From: an uncultured Agrobacterium sp.
GTDB taxonomy: Bacteria > Pseudomonadota > Alphaproteobacteria > Rhizobiales > Rhizobiaceae
NCBI GenBank assembly: GCA_913777615.1
Contig: CAJYTK010000022.1
Coordinates: 186,001 to 250,000, forward strand
Direction: 5' to 3'
Length of the DNA stretch: 64,000 nucleotides
The notes under the pieces were generated by a model. The model worked only from the letters and a program-made list of their open reading frames with translations, was not told the origin of the DNA and ran no database searches. Of this stretch, positions 45,383 through 57,432 are shown piece by piece (the first letter of the stretch is position 1; each line of letters opens with the position of its first letter). Both the position numbers and the translations under genes were made by a program.

Positions 45383-45475
45383 TGTCATAAAGTGCTGGTA
45401 GACCATTACTCGTTCCCGACACGGATGTACTGCCGGGGATGACAGGCTGAAGCGGGGACGATCCCCGCTTTTTCC
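45383..45475 (+). ncRNA. candidate small RNA ending in an intrinsic terminator
   Basis: The 343-bp gap between the divergent kinase and AEC genes contains a plus-strand terminator with no plus-strand gene upstream for 1.2 kb. The bases before it can fold: TGTCAT (45383-45388) pairs with ATGACA (45439-45444), and GGTAG with CTGCC inside. This suggests a short stand-alone transcript. No clear promoter was found, and the 5' end is a guess from the closing stem. I do not recognise it as a named RNA family. Confidence 0.35.
45451..45475 (+). terminator. orphan intrinsic terminator
   Basis: An 8-bp stem AGCGGGGA (45451-45458) with TCCCCGCT (45462-45469), a 3-base loop, then TTTTTCC. The U-run is only on the plus strand. 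It lies about 115 bases upstream of the AEC transporter start and could also act as a leader terminator for that gene. Confidence 0.8.
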
Positions 45476-45589
45476 GTTTTCATGGGCCCGCTGTGGTTTC
45501 CAACCCCGGCCAGAAAACGGTTTCGGACGCACCCCCTTTCCTGTACAGGGTTGAGACATTCCGCAGAGTGCTCGTGAAAGCCCGTCTCC

Positions 45590-46534
45590 ATGTATGCTGT
45601 TGCCCTGAATGTCGCGCCGATCTTTCTGCTTATTCTGATCGGTTGGCTGACGGTAAAGGCGAGGCTGTTCAAGGCCGAGGCGAGCGATGTACTGAGCGAC
45701 TTCGTCTTCAAGATTGCCGTGCCAACGCTGATCTTCCGTACGCTGGCCGAAGCCGATTTTCATGGCGCTTCGCCTTTCAAGCTCTGGATCACCTACTTCG
45801 CCGGCGTAGCCATCACCTGGGCTGCGGGTCAGCTTGTGACGACATACATCTTCAAGCAGGACCTGCGGGTTAGCGTCATTGCCGGCATATCCTCGGCTTT
45901 CGCCAACAATATTTTCATTGGCCTTCCGCTCGTCGGGCGTTCCGTCGGCAATGACGGCATTGTTGCAATTTCAATCCTGCTGGTCATCCACCTTCCCATC
46001 ATGATGATTGCCGGAACGATCCTGATGGAAAATGCGACACACAAAGTGGTTGGCGGTGAAAGGCGAAGTGCGTTCACGGTCTTGAAGCAGGTGGGGCGAA
46101 ACCTCGCGACCAACCCTCTGGTCATCGCCCTTCTTCTTGGACTTTGCTTCAATATGATCGGCACATCAATGCCGGTCGTGTTTACGACGGTCATCGATCA
46201 GATCGCGGCCATGGCTGGACCTGCGGCGCTTATTTCGCTTGGCATGGCGCTGACCAAATACCCGGTGCGCGGCAATCTGCACATCTCGACGACGATTACC
46301 GCCTTCAAGCTCTTGCTTCTACCGGCTTGCGTCTGGGCGATGGCACATCTGCTCGGTCTCAGCCCCGCGTGGACATCGGCACTAGTACTGACATCCTGCG
46401 TTCCGACCGGTATCAATTCCTGGCTACTCGCCAACCGCTTCGGGATCGGACACAGTATCGCCGCGTCGACCATCAGCATCTCGACGCTCTTTGGCGTCTT
46501 GACCGTATCTCTCTGGGCGTGGCTGCTGAGTTGA
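45590..46534 (+). CDS. AEC-family transporter
   Basis: A 314-residue membrane protein of the auxin efflux carrier family, with two bundles of about five helices. The motif IFLLILIGWLTVKARLFKAE at the start and ASVTISISTLFGVLTVSLW-like end (IAASTISISTLFGVLTV) flank the inverted repeat. Characterised bacterial members move dicarboxylates such as malate or malonate. The substrate here is unknown. It starts with ATG after the orphan terminator and is divergent from the nucleoside kinase. It converges on rsmC. Confidence 0.9.
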   Translation: MYAVALNVAPIFLLILIGWLTVKARLFKAEASDVLSDFVFKIAVPTLIFRTLAEADFHGASPFKLWITYFAGVAITWAAGQLVTTYIFKQDLRVSVIAGISSAFANNIFIGLPLVGRSVGNDGIVAISILLVIHLPIMMIAGTILMENATHKVVGGERRSAFTVLKQVGRNLATNPLVIALLLGLCFNMIGTSMPVVFTTVIDQIAAMAGPAALISLGMALTKYPVRGNLHISTTITAFKLLLLPACVWAMAHLLGLSPAWTSALVLTSCVPTGINSWLLANRFGIGHSIAASTISISTLFGVLTVSLWAWLLS

Positions 46535-46571
46535 GGCCGCAGATAAACCGCAGCCTCATTCTCAAAAATGA

Positions 46572-47591
46572 TTACTTCTGGGCGCTCAAAATCTTGAAGC
46601 GGGCGTTTCGGCAGACTTCCTCGCTCTTGCGGAACTCGCTTGCCAGCACCGGTTCGTAGGGAAGGCCTCGATTGGCGACCATCAGCAACTTGCCACCGTT
46701 GCGCAATGCGCCTGCCGCCGCCTTGATTATCGCCTGACCGAGCGCTGGCTCTGCCGCCTGACCGGCCGCATGGAAGGGTGGGTTCATGATGATAAGGTCG
46801 TATTTTTCCTTCGGCGGCTCTGCGGCCAGGTCCTGCCAGAAGAAACGTGCCGTCAGCCGCGGGCAGTTTTCCAGAAGATTGGTCTTGGCAAATTCAAGCG
46901 CGTTGTAATCGGCCTCGAACAGATCAATGCGCGCCGTGCGTGGCGACTTCTCGGCCAGCATGACCGAGAGGTAACCCCACCCCGCGCCAAAATCGGCGGC
47001 ATTGCCGTCGAAATCGGTCGGCATGCGTGAAACGAGCAGTTCGGAACCGTCGTCCACGCGATCATGGGAGAACATTCCAGGCATGGCGGTAAAACGGTTG
47101 TCGATGGTGACAGGTTTCTGCTCCAGCTTGGCAACAGCAGCCGAGACATCGTCCGGTCGTGCAAACCAGATGGCGACGCCGTGATATTTCGGCGTCGATT
47201 CCGCTTCGATGCCGAGCTTTGCCAGCGTCTTGCGCAAGGTGACGATACCGTCTTCCTTGGCGCCTGCAGCCAGGATCACGCCGCCCGCCTTCACGCGCTT
47301 CAAGGCTTCCGCCATGCGGTTGTCGTTTTCGCCGCGGTGCTTACCGCACAGGATCATGGCCGCGTCATAGTCCTCTCCGGAGATTTCCGGCGTGACCTCG
47401 GAACCATGCGCTTGCAACGCGCGATAAAGAGGACGAAAGCCCTGAACCGCTACAATCTCAGAATCGAAACCCTCCAGGCGCGGCGCTCCCGCTTCTGCGC
47501 CCAGAAACAGCACGCGCTCACCGCCTTTCGGCGCTGGCAGCATATCGGCAGCGAAGGGATGGAACAGGGTTTTGACTGCGTCACGGCTCAT
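46572..47591 (-). CDS. rsmC: 16S rRNA (guanine-N2)-methyltransferase, RsmC-type
   Basis: A 339-residue methyltransferase with duplicated Rossmann domains, of which the C-terminal one is active. The AdoMet-binding motif is VADFGAGWGYLSVMLAE (core DFGAGWG; about residue 200) and the catalytic NPPF tetrad is in LIIMNPPFHAAGQAAEPALG. These fit RsmC/RsmD-like enzymes that modify guanine in 16S rRNA (G1207 in E. coli). The N-terminal half lacks the motif, as expected. The start at 47591 follows AGGATG. ATG 47600 is possible. It lies downstream of the pnp terminator and so has its own transcription or read-through. Confidence 0.87.
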   Translation of the reverse strand: MSRDAVKTLFHPFAADMLPAPKGGERVLFLGAEAGAPRLEGFDSEIVAVQGFRPLYRALQAHGSEVTPEISGEDYDAAMILCGKHRGENDNRMAEALKRVKAGGVILAAGAKEDGIVTLRKTLAKLGIEAESTPKYHGVAIWFARPDDVSAAVAKLEQKPVTIDNRFTAMPGMFSHDRVDDGSELLVSRMPTDFDGNAADFGAGWGYLSVMLAEKSPRTARIDLFEADYNALEFAKTNLLENCPRLTARFFWQDLAAEPPKEKYDLIIMNPPFHAAGQAAEPALGQAIIKAAAGALRNGGKLLMVANRGLPYEPVLASEFRKSEEVCRNARFKILSAQK

Positions 47592-47711
47592 CGGGAGCAT
47601 CCTCAAGAACATGTACCGGAAAAGCGCCAAGCGGCTTTGCGTCGGGACAATGCGTTCAACAACAATGGAGCAGCTTCACGTTCTAGACGAACAGCAACCG
47701 CCCCGGAAATA

Positions 47712-47740
47712 GAAAAAAGGCGCGGGAGAGATCCCGCGCC
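47712..47740 (-). terminator. intrinsic terminator of pnp
   Basis: Minus-strand stem of 9 bp (GGCGCGGGA paired to TCCCGCGCC, 47732-47740 with 47719-47727), tetraloop, then TTTTTT. It lies 25 bases after the pnp stop codon. Confidence 0.92.
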
Positions 47741-47764
47741 CCGATAGGAATAAGCGCGTACGCC

Positions 47765-49909
<2,145 letters not shown>

Positions 49910-49934
49910 ATCTTGTCCTTCTTGTCGCCACGGC

Positions 49935-50100
49935 TCCACCATTGAAGCAGCGGCTTCGACACATCACGGGCAAGACAGCGGGAGGCTTTGGTGTGAGTGC
50001 CGACTACGGTGGCACAAGCGTCCTGCAATCCTGCCCCATGACAGGTCTTCGGTTGGTTCAGACGGTTCCGGCCCATCCGGTCCGTCTTCATGATCCAGCA
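49935..50100 (-). promoter_or_regulatory. pnp 5' leader with stem-loops
   Basis: Between the rpsO terminator and pnp, the minus strand can form two hairpins: GTGCC with GGCAC around a 9-base loop (about 50000-50018), and GACGG with CCGTC enclosing CCGG/CCGG (about 50063-50089). In other bacteria the pnp leader hairpin is cut by RNase III and then bound by PNPase to limit its own synthesis. The same control here is inferred from position only. Confidence 0.45.
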
Positions 50101-50111
50101 ACTGCCGGATC

Positions 50112-50151
50112 AAAAAACCGGCGGGCACCTCAGAGAAGGAAACCCGCCGGT
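50112..50151 (-). terminator. intrinsic terminator of rpsO
   Basis: Minus-strand stem CCGGCGGG (50143-50150) with CCCGCCGG (50118-50125), 17-base loop, then TTTTTTG. It starts 8 bases after the rpsO stop. The large loop suggests partial read-through into pnp, as known for this pair in E. coli. Confidence 0.85.
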
Positions 50152-50158
50152 CAAGATG

Positions 50159-50428
50159 TTAGCGGCGAATGCCCAGCGTGCCGATCAGCTTCGTGTAACG
50201 GCCTTCGTCCTTCTTCTTCAGATAGTCGAGAAGCGAACGGCGGCTGGAAACGAGCGTCAGAAGACCACGACGAGAGTGGTTGTCCTTCTTGTGGCCCTTG
50301 AAGTGTTCGGTCAGGTTGTTGATCCGCTCGGTCAGGATTGCGACCTGAACTTCAGGCGAACCGGTGTCGCCTTCCTTCGTTGCATATTCCTTGATGAGGG
50401 CGGCTTTGCGCTCTGCAGTGATCGACAT
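50159..50428 (-). CDS. rpsO: 30S ribosomal protein S15
   Basis: Primary 16S rRNA-binding protein of the central domain of the small subunit. It has 89 residues, the standard length. The motifs [31 protein letters not shown] (core [11 protein letters not shown]) and [24 protein letters not shown] are invariant S15 sequences. It is followed by a terminator and pnp and preceded by the truB terminator, so it should have its own promoter between 50429 and 50641. I see no clear boxes there. Confidence 0.99.
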   Translation of the reverse strand: MSITAERKAALIKEYATKEGDTGSPEVQVAILTERINNLTEHFKGHKKDNHSRRGLLTLVSSRRSLLDYLKKKDEGRYTKLIGTLGIRR

Positions 50429-50641
50429 CGTAAGATCCTTTCTATTTTAAGGAAAAACAGGTCGCCAAGGGCCGGGATGTCGTCCAGCGATGGCCATTCA
50501 ATAGCAAAGGCAAGGCCTAGCTGGCGCTGCCTATAAACCAATTGGCGGATAAAGGAAAGAGGCGATGGCAATACCGGCACATCGCCACTGCGGGAAACCC
50601 CTGAAGCAGCACGCGTTAGCGTCCCTATGCCATGCGCCAAA

Positions 50642-50670
50642 TAGAAAAACCGGCGACCAATGATCGCCGG
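50642..50670 (-). terminator. intrinsic terminator of the rimP-truB operon
   Basis: Minus-strand stem CCGGCGA (50664-50670) with TCGCCGG (50650-50656), 7-base loop, then TTTTTCTA. It lies about 40 bases after the truB stop. Confidence 0.88.
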
Positions 50671-50708
50671 CATAAATAGGATTTGCAGCGGGTCAACCTG
50701 GTTTCGGC

Positions 50709-51641
50709 TTAGCCGAAAACGCGCTTTGGGCGGAATTCTCCCTGGCCGATCTCGCCGATCGCCACCAGTTTGCCGCGGGCGGTCGCATAGGCTTCGGATT
50801 CCTGCGTCGGCGCATCGCGTCCGCGTAGCAGAATGGGGTTGCCCATCTTCAGGCGGTGGGCTTGATCATCATTGATGATGAGATGCGGCAGCGAAGACAG
50901 CGCTTCCGATGTATCGATGAGATAGGCGTCGAGTGCTGCCAAGCGCTCGTCGCGGTCTTCGATCGACTCAAGTTCGATCAGCTTTTCCAGCGGCACCATC
51001 GCATCTTCGGCAAAAGGTGCGACCATGGAGCGACGAAGCTCGGAGATGAAACCGTAGCAGCCGAGATCGCGGCCCATGTCACGCGCCAGCGCACGGACAT
51101 AGGTGCCCTTGCCGCATTCCACTTCGAAATGCGCGGTGTTTTCATCCGGACAGCCAAGCAGCGTGAGCCGATGAACCTCGACCTCACGTGCAGGAATTTC
51201 CACGACTTCACCCTCACGGGCCAGGTCATAGGCACGCTCGCCAGCAATCTTGATGGCGGAAAACTGCGGCGGGATCTGGAGAATCGTGCCGGTGTATTTT
51301 GGCAGAAGCTCGCGGATTGCCTGCTCGCCCGGACGATTGTCGGAGCTGTTGAGTACCTCACCCTCCATATCGTCGGTGGTGCGCTCTTCACCCCAGGTGA
51401 CGCAGAACTCGTAAATCTTGCGGCCGTCCATGACGTAAGGCACGGTTTTCGTGGCATCGCCTAGCGCAATCGGCAACATGCCAGAGGCCAGCGGATCCAG
51501 CGTTCCGGCATGACCTGCCTTCTGCGCATTGAACAGCCATTTGATCTTGGAGACGGCCTCGGTAGAGCCGAAATCGAACGGCTTGTCGAGAATGAGCCAG
51601 CCGGAAACCGGGCGGCCCTTAGGTTTGCGTGGTTTGGACAT
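50709..51641 (-). CDS. truB: tRNA pseudouridine(55) synthase
   Basis: Converts U55 of the T-loop in nearly all tRNAs to pseudouridine. It has 310 residues. The catalytic Asp is in [25 protein letters not shown] (Asp49), preceded by [14 protein letters not shown], and [12 protein letters not shown] and the C-terminal KLVAIGEI are typical. It begins 3 bases after rbfA and is the last gene before the operon terminator. The order rbfA-truB is widely conserved. Confidence 0.97.
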   Translation of the reverse strand: MSKPRKPKGRPVSGWLILDKPFDFGSTEAVSKIKWLFNAQKAGHAGTLDPLASGMLPIALGDATKTVPYVMDGRKIYEFCVTWGEERTTDDMEGEVLNSSDNRPGEQAIRELLPKYTGTILQIPPQFSAIKIAGERAYDLAREGEVVEIPAREVEVHRLTLLGCPDENTAHFEVECGKGTYVRALARDMGRDLGCYGFISELRRSMVAPFAEDAMVPLEKLIELESIEDRDERLAALDAYLIDTSEALSSLPHLIINDDQAHRLKMGNPILLRGRDAPTQESEAYATARGKLVAIGEIGQGEFRPKRVFG

Positions 51642-51644
51642 TCT

Positions 51645-52061
51645 TCAGTTCTGTTCGTCGTCTTTTTCGTTGGAAGATCCAAGATCGCGCTGCACTTCCG
51701 GAGAACGCAGCAGGGCGTCGATCTTCTGATAATTGTCGAAGCTGGTATCGTCGCGGAAGCGGACTTCCGGAACATATTTCATCTGGCGCAATTGCGGTCC
51801 CAGCCGTCCACGAATGAACTTGGCGTGCCGGTTTAAAGCATCGATACTTTCGGTATGGTCGGGAACGCCAAGTGGCGTCACATAGGCGGTGGCGATCTTC
51901 AGATCGGGAGACATGCGCACTTCCGAAATCGAAATCACCGTCTTTTCCAGAAGGTCGTCACGCACTTCGCCGCGCTGAAGAATTTGCGTCAGAGCCGCGC
52001 GAACCTGCTCGCCGACGCGCAGCATGCGTTGTGAAGGGGCTGATGAAGTTGCTTTTGCCAT
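51645..52061 (-). CDS. rbfA: ribosome-binding factor A
   Basis: KH-type protein that assists 16S rRNA 5'-end maturation and cold adaptation. It has 138 residues. The start [42 protein letters not shown] and [19 protein letters not shown] are diagnostic. The chosen ATG at 52061 follows GAGGCAAG. A longer frame to 52136 is not conserved. There are 182 bases between infB and this gene, without a terminator I can see. Confidence 0.96.
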   Translation of the reverse strand: MAKATSSAPSQRMLRVGEQVRAALTQILQRGEVRDDLLEKTVISISEVRMSPDLKIATAYVTPLGVPDHTESIDALNRHAKFIRGRLGPQLRQMKYVPEVRFRDDTSFDNYQKIDALLRSPEVQRDLGSSNEKDDEQN

Positions 52062-52243
52062 TGTTATTCTTGCCTCAGCATATTGGAAGACGACAGTCGG
52101 CACGCTTTCCAGCTCTCCGACCTTTGTTTCCAGCACTCTCGCCAGAAGGTTTCTTGTAAACCCTTCTGCCGGAGTATCTTAAAATTCAGCGAGCGCCGGT
52201 TAACCAGCGCTCGCTCTCAAAGTTTTACAATCAAGCAGAGCGC

Positions 52244-54976
52244 TTAGAGCGTTCTGGTAATATGCTCGACGCGGAAGCACTCGATCGTGTCGCCAGCGCG
52301 GATGTCTTCGTAGTTCTCGAAGGCCATACCGCATTCCTGACCGACCGGCACTTCGCTGACTTCGTCCTTGAAGCGCTTGAGCGTCTTGAGCTTGCCTTCA
52401 TGGATGACGACGTTGTCGCGAACCAGACGGACGCCTGCACCACGTTCCACCTTGCCTTCGACGACACGGCAACCGGCAACCTTGCCGACCTTGGTGATGT
52501 TGAAGACTTCGAGGATTTCGGCATTGCCGAGGAAGGTCTCGCGACGTTCCGGCGAAAGAAGACCGGACATGGCCGCCTTCACGTCATCCACCAGATCGTA
52601 GATGATGTTATAGTAGCGGATCTCGATGCCGGCGCGCTCAGACGCTGTACGGGCCTGGGCATTGGGACGGACGTTGAAGCCGATGATCGCGGCGTTGGAC
52701 GCTTCTGCCAGAGAAATATCCGATTCCGTGATGGCGCCTGCGCCCGAGTGGACAATGCGTGCGCGGACTTCGTCGGTACCGAGCTTTTCGAGCGATGCGA
52801 TGATCGCCTCCACGGAACCCTGCACGTCGGCCTTGATGACCAGCGGGAACTCCTTCATGCCGGAGGTCTGTAGCTGGCTCATCATCTGCTCAAGAGAACC
52901 GCGCTGGCCAGTTTGGCGAGCAACGGCCTTGTCGCGGGCAAGACGCTGACGATACTCGGAAATCTCGCGAGCGCGGCTTTCGCTTTCGACGACGGCGAAA
53001 CGGTCACCGGCAGACGGTGTGCCGGACAGGCCGAGAATTTCGACCGGCATGGCAGGACCCGCTTCCTTGACGTGGTCGCCCTTGTCGTTGACGAGTGCGC
53101 GGACGCGGCCCCACTGATCACCAGCAACGATGATTTGGCCAGGCTTCAGCGTACCCTTCTGAACGAGCACGGTCGCTACTGCACCACGACCGCGGTCGAG
53201 TTCGGCTTCGATGACCGTGCCTTCTGCAGTACGGCTTGGGTCTGCCTTGAGGTCGAGGATTTCGGCCTGCAGCAGGATGGCTTCGAGCAGCTTGTCGAGG
53301 CCCTGCTTCTTCTTGGCCGAGACTTCGACGTCAAGCACTTCACCGCCCATGGATTCCACGAAGACTTCGTGCTGGAGCAGCTGCTGGCGAACCTTTTCAG
53401 GGTTTGCCTCATGCTTGTCGATCTTGTTGATCGCCACGATGATCGGCACGCCGGCTGCCTTGGCGTGATTGATCGATTCGATCGTCTGCGGCATCACGCT
53501 GTCGTCAGCCGCAACCACGAGGATCGCGATGTCGGTTGCCTGCGCACCACGGGCACGCATGGCCGTGAAGGCGGCGTGGCCTGGGGTGTCGATGAAGGTG
53601 ATCTTCTGGCCGTTCTGCTCGACCTGATAGGCACCGATATGCTGGGTGATGCCACCGGCTTCGCCAGCAACCACGTTTGCCTGACGGATGGCGTCGAGCA
53701 GCGAGGTCTTGCCGTGGTCGACGTGACCCATGATGGTGACGACCGGAGGACGCGAAACCATGTCGCCTTCGACGTCGGCAACATTGAAGATACCTTCTTC
53801 AATGTCGGATTCCGACACGCGCTTGACGGTGTGGCCGAATTCGCCGGCAATCAGTTCGGCCAGATCGGCGTCGATGACGTCGCCCGGCTTCATCATCTGG
53901 CCTTCCTTCATCAGGTACTTGATGACGTCCACCGCACGTTCGGACATGCGCTGCGACAGCTCCTGAATGGTGATGGTCTCGGGCAGGACAACTTCGCGGG
54001 AAATCTTCTCGCGGGTTTCCTGCATCTGGCTGCGGCGGAACTTCTCCTGGCGACGGCGCATGGAGGCCAGCGAACGGCCGCGCTGCGCGCCCTCTTCGTC
54101 GAGGTTCGATGTGACGGTGAGCTTGCCGCGACGACGCTCTTCTTCCGTCTTCAGACGGGCAGCGGGCTTTGCGGGCGCAGGGGCTGGCGCCTTGCCGCGC
54201 ATTGGCATGCCGGTGCGGCGTGCGCCACGATCGTCCTCGTCATCCTTGTCGGTGCGGCGAACGCCCGGAGCGCCACGACCGGGCATCTCCGGCGCAGGTG
54301 CAGGCGCCGCTGCTGCGGGCGAGGGACGCGTGGACTGCGGGCGAACGTCACGGCGCACAGGCTGCGCTGTTGCGGCCGTCGGACGAACTGCGGCCTGCTC
54401 TTCTCTGGCAGGTGGCTCGTTCTCAGCAGCCTTGGCAGCGGCAGCCTCTTCAGCGGCGCGACGCGCTGCCTCTTCCTTCTCGGCGGCAATGCGGCGCTCT
54501 TCTTCCACCTTGCGGCGCGCTTCGTCTTCGGCGCGTTGCTTGGCTTCGACCACGTCGCGAGCCTGAGCTTCCATCAGCGCCCGACGGCGTGCTTCCATCT
54601 CACCGGCAGAGAGGTCGTGCAGCACGTTTCCGCGCGGACGATCCTGCTGGCGCGGTTGAGCCGACGGCTGAGGACGCTGCTGGTTGTTGGTCTGCTGAAC
54701 GCGAGGTGCCGGATGAGACGGCTGCGGGCGCGGTGGAACCGGCGCCGCAGGCGCTGCTGCGCGTGGCTGCTGGGCAACAGGAGCTGCGGCTGCGCCACCT
54801 TGCTTCTCGTCTTCAGGACGCATGGGGCGACGCTTGCGTGTTTCCACGACAACTGCGTTGGTGCGACCACGACCCATGTCCTGACGCACGGTACCCTGGT
54901 TCAACCCACCCGGCTTGAGGGTGAGAGTCTTCTTGGGTTGTGCGTTGAGTGTCTTGTCGTCGTTGTTATCGGTCAT
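52244..54976 (-). CDS. infB: translation initiation factor IF-2
   Basis: GTPase that brings fMet-tRNA to the 30S subunit. It has 910 residues. A long, charged N-terminal half is rich in Ala, Pro, Glu and Arg and contains a coiled-coil-like run ([20 protein letters not shown]), typical of alphaproteobacterial IF-2. The GTPase motifs are [15 protein letters not shown] (G1, about residue 417), DTPGHAAF (G3) and NKIDKHEA (G4), followed by domains II-IV ending [12 protein letters not shown]. The bias of the N-terminal region explains the long open frames on the opposite strand. It lies 101 bases after ylxR. Confidence 0.98.
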   Translation of the reverse strand: MTDNNDDKTLNAQPKKTLTLKPGGLNQGTVRQDMGRGRTNAVVVETRKRRPMRPEDEKQGGAAAAPVAQQPRAAAPAAPVPPRPQPSHPAPRVQQTNNQQRPQPSAQPRQQDRPRGNVLHDLSAGEMEARRRALMEAQARDVVEAKQRAEDEARRKVEEERRIAAEKEEAARRAAEEAAAAKAAENEPPAREEQAAVRPTAATAQPVRRDVRPQSTRPSPAAAAPAPAPEMPGRGAPGVRRTDKDDEDDRGARRTGMPMRGKAPAPAPAKPAARLKTEEERRRGKLTVTSNLDEEGAQRGRSLASMRRRQEKFRRSQMQETREKISREVVLPETITIQELSQRMSERAVDVIKYLMKEGQMMKPGDVIDADLAELIAGEFGHTVKRVSESDIEEGIFNVADVEGDMVSRPPVVTIMGHVDHGKTSLLDAIRQANVVAGEAGGITQHIGAYQVEQNGQKITFIDTPGHAAFTAMRARGAQATDIAILVVAADDSVMPQTIESINHAKAAGVPIIVAINKIDKHEANPEKVRQQLLQHEVFVESMGGEVLDVEVSAKKKQGLDKLLEAILLQAEILDLKADPSRTAEGTVIEAELDRGRGAVATVLVQKGTLKPGQIIVAGDQWGRVRALVNDKGDHVKEAGPAMPVEILGLSGTPSAGDRFAVVESESRAREISEYRQRLARDKAVARQTGQRGSLEQMMSQLQTSGMKEFPLVIKADVQGSVEAIIASLEKLGTDEVRARIVHSGAGAITESDISLAEASNAAIIGFNVRPNAQARTASERAGIEIRYYNIIYDLVDDVKAAMSGLLSPERRETFLGNAEILEVFNITKVGKVAGCRVVEGKVERGAGVRLVRDNVVIHEGKLKTLKRFKDEVSEVPVGQECGMAFENYEDIRAGDTIECFRVEHITRTL

Positions 54977-55077
54977 TCCGTTCCCGTTCCTACAGACGAG
55001 AGCCGGATGACACCATCAGGCCCTGTCTTTCAATAGCTGCATCCGAACGCGGCGGCCGGTGTTGTCCGATAACCGCG

Positions 55078-55770
55078 TCATTGTCGTTCTGTCCGGGCAG
55101 CGCCAATGTCCGCTGGAGCTTTTTCGCCATGGCGATATCGCTCGAGCATCTTTGCGCGCTTCACTACACCCTCACCCGCCTGTCCTGCAAGCGCGCAGGC
55201 ATGGATAAAAGCATTCTGGCCCAATAGTTCGTCCATTTCGGCCCCGGTAAAGAGCTTCAAGGACGGTATTTCATCGGCACCCGTACCGAGTGCCCAGGCC
55301 TTGCGGGCCTGATCCAGTTTCCGAACGCCATCAGCGGCGGCATCGGTTGCGTGGAAGACCGCCAGCGCCTGTCCGGAACGGACGGCCGCATCGACCTTCA
55401 TGGCGCCGCTGATGAACTGGCCAGCTTTGCGCGCCATGTTCATCATGCCCGTTACCTGCTGCGTCATCAGCCGGTCCAGCATCTCAAGAAGATCCGGTCC
55501 AGCCTTGACGTCCGTTTTCAAGGCGCGCGCAAAGAGCTTCTTTGCGATCGCCTTTTCCACCAGCGCTCGGTCGGCTGTCACCCAGCAACCGCGCCCCGGC
55601 AATTGGCGCTTCAGGTCCGGCACGATTTGACCGTCCGGGCCTGCGACAAAGCGGATCAACTCATCTGGCGATCCACTCTGTCGTGTAACAATGCACATAC
55701 GTCCGTTGACGTTGCCTTCTGCCAGATCCTCATCGGACCCGGCATCCGGTTCATGCGCCTGCGATATCAT
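55078..55770 (-). CDS. YlxR-type RNA-binding protein with L7Ae-like domain
   Basis: A 230-residue two-part protein. Residues about 22-95 form the YlxR (DUF448) domain, with NGRMCIVTRQSGSPDELIRFV and LPGRGCWVTADRALVEKAI (core GRGCW). Residues about 100-200 resemble the L7Ae/YlxQ fold, with MMNMARKAGQFISGAMKVDAAVRSGQALAVFHATDAA (core ARKAGQ). In Firmicutes these are two separate genes, ylxR and ylxQ, at the same place. In alphaproteobacteria they are typically one chain. It overlaps the nusA stop by 4 bases (ATGA). It probably binds RNA in the transcription/translation operon, but the exact function is not known. Confidence 0.88.
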   Translation of the reverse strand: MISQAHEPDAGSDEDLAEGNVNGRMCIVTRQSGSPDELIRFVAGPDGQIVPDLKRQLPGRGCWVTADRALVEKAIAKKLFARALKTDVKAGPDLLEMLDRLMTQQVTGMMNMARKAGQFISGAMKVDAAVRSGQALAVFHATDAAADGVRKLDQARKAWALGTGADEIPSLKLFTGAEMDELLGQNAFIHACALAGQAGEGVVKRAKMLERYRHGEKAPADIGAARTERQ

Positions 55771-57371
55771 TCCTCAACGGCGGTATCCGCCTCCTCGGCA
55801 GCCTGCTGTTCAGCAGCCAGTTCTTCTTCGGTGATCCAGCCAGCCAGAAGACGAGCCTGCAGAACCATGTTTTCGGCCTCGACGCGAGAGACGTCGAGCT
55901 TGGAGAAGATGCCGTCGAACTTCTTGGTCTCGCCATCCTTGCGCTCGGTCCAGCCGACGAGATCGTCCGCCGCGCAGCCGGCAAAGTCTTCGACCGTCTT
56001 GATGCCGTCTTCGCCGAGAGCCACCATCATCTGCGATGTCAGGCCGTCGATCCGGCGCAGTTCGTCGGCAACGCCGAGTTCCTTGCGCTTGGCATCCATT
56101 TCCGCTTCGACGCGGTCGAGATATTCCTTGGCGCGCGTCTGGATTTCGACAGCGGTGTCTTCATCGAAGCCGTCGATAGAGGAGATTTCATCCAGCTCGA
56201 CATAGGCCAGCTCCTCGACCTGGGCGAAGCCTTCGGATGCCAGAACCTGGCCGACCATTTCGTCGACGTCCAGCGCTTCCATGAAGAGGTTGGTACGCTC
56301 GTTGAATTCCTTCTGACGACGCTCGGACTCTTCCTGCTCCGTCATGATGTCGATATCCCAGCCGGTCAGCTGCGAAGCGAGGCGGACGTTCTGACCGCGA
56401 CGGCCAATCGCAAGCGACAGCTGCTCGTCGGGAACGACCACTTCGATACGCTCGGACTCTTCATCCAGAACGACCTTGGCCACTTCCGCAGGCTGAAGCG
56501 CATTGACGATGAAGCTTGCAGGCTCCTGGCTCCAGGGAATGATGTCGATCTTTTCGCCCTGAAGCTCACCAACGACGGCCTGAACGCGCGAACCGCGCAT
56601 ACCGACGCAAGCACCGACCGGATCGATCGAGCTGTCATTGGAAATCACGGCGATCTTGGCGCGCGAACCCGGATCACGGGCAACCGACTTGATCTGAATG
56701 ATGCCGTCGTAGATTTCCGGCACTTCCATGGTGAAGAGCTTGACCATGAACTGCGGATGGGTACGCGACAGGAAAATCTGCGGGCCGCGCTGCTCGCGAC
56801 GAACGTCATAAACATAGGCGCGGACGCGATCGCCGTAGCGCAAGTTTTCGCGCGGGATCATCTCATCACGGCGGATAATGCCTTCGCCACGGCCGAGATC
56901 GACAATGACGTTGCCATATTCGACGCGCTTGACCGTGCCGTTGATGATTTCGCCGATACGATCCTTGAACTCGTCGAACTGACGGTCACGCTCGGCTTCG
57001 CGAACCTTCTGCACGATGACCTGCTTGGCGGACTGGGCAGCGATACGGCCGAAATCCATCGGCGGCAGCGGATCGGCTATGAAGTCACCGAGCTTGGCAT
57101 CGGGGTTGCGGTCGCGTGCCAGCTCCAGCGGAATCTGGGTGGAGTAATCTTCGGCCTTGTCTACCACTTCCAGAAGACGCTGAAGGCGGATTTCGCCGGT
57201 CTTGGAGTTGATGTCGGCGCGAATATTGGTCTCGGAACCGTAACGCGAACGGGCGGCCTTCTGGATGGCATCGGCCATTGCGGCAAGCACGATCTCGCGG
57301 TCGATGACCTTTTCGCGCGCCACAGCATCGGCGATCTGCAGAAGCTCAAGCCGGTTAGCACTCACTGCCAT
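55767..57371 (-). CDS. nusA: transcription termination/antitermination factor
   Basis: RNA polymerase-associated protein that controls pausing, termination and rRNA antitermination. It has 534 residues in the order N-terminal domain (MAVSANRLELLQIADAVAREK), S1 (IGEIINGTVKRVEYGNVIVDLG), two KH domains (SSIDPVGACVGMRGSRVQAVVGELQGEKIDI and LAIGRRGQNVRLASQLTGWDIDI), and C-terminal acidic repeats ending in a helix-hairpin-helix region. The start at 57371 follows GGAGAC. It follows rimP by 61 bases and overlaps ylxR by 4 bases. Confidence 0.97.
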   Translation of the reverse strand: MAVSANRLELLQIADAVAREKVIDREIVLAAMADAIQKAARSRYGSETNIRADINSKTGEIRLQRLLEVVDKAEDYSTQIPLELARDRNPDAKLGDFIADPLPPMDFGRIAAQSAKQVIVQKVREAERDRQFDEFKDRIGEIINGTVKRVEYGNVIVDLGRGEGIIRRDEMIPRENLRYGDRVRAYVYDVRREQRGPQIFLSRTHPQFMVKLFTMEVPEIYDGIIQIKSVARDPGSRAKIAVISNDSSIDPVGACVGMRGSRVQAVVGELQGEKIDIIPWSQEPASFIVNALQPAEVAKVVLDEESERIEVVVPDEQLSLAIGRRGQNVRLASQLTGWDIDIMTEQEESERRQKEFNERTNLFMEALDVDEMVGQVLASEGFAQVEELAYVELDEISSIDGFDEDTAVEIQTRAKEYLDRVEAEMDAKRKELGVADELRRIDGLTSQMMVALGEDGIKTVEDFAGCAADDLVGWTERKDGETKKFDGIFSKLDVSRVEAENMVLQARLLAGWITEEELAAEQQAAEEADTAVEE

Positions 57372-57432
57372 TTTTTTGTCTCCGTAAGTCGCATGTTTGC
57401 GTTGGAAGAGCCCCGCAGGGTCTCTCAAAAAA

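Noticed and set aside
52913-55036. A roughly 700-codon open frame on the plus strand opposite infB
   Set aside because: It arises from the biased Ala/Pro/Glu/Arg coding of the IF-2 N-terminus. The product is low-complexity with no family resemblance.
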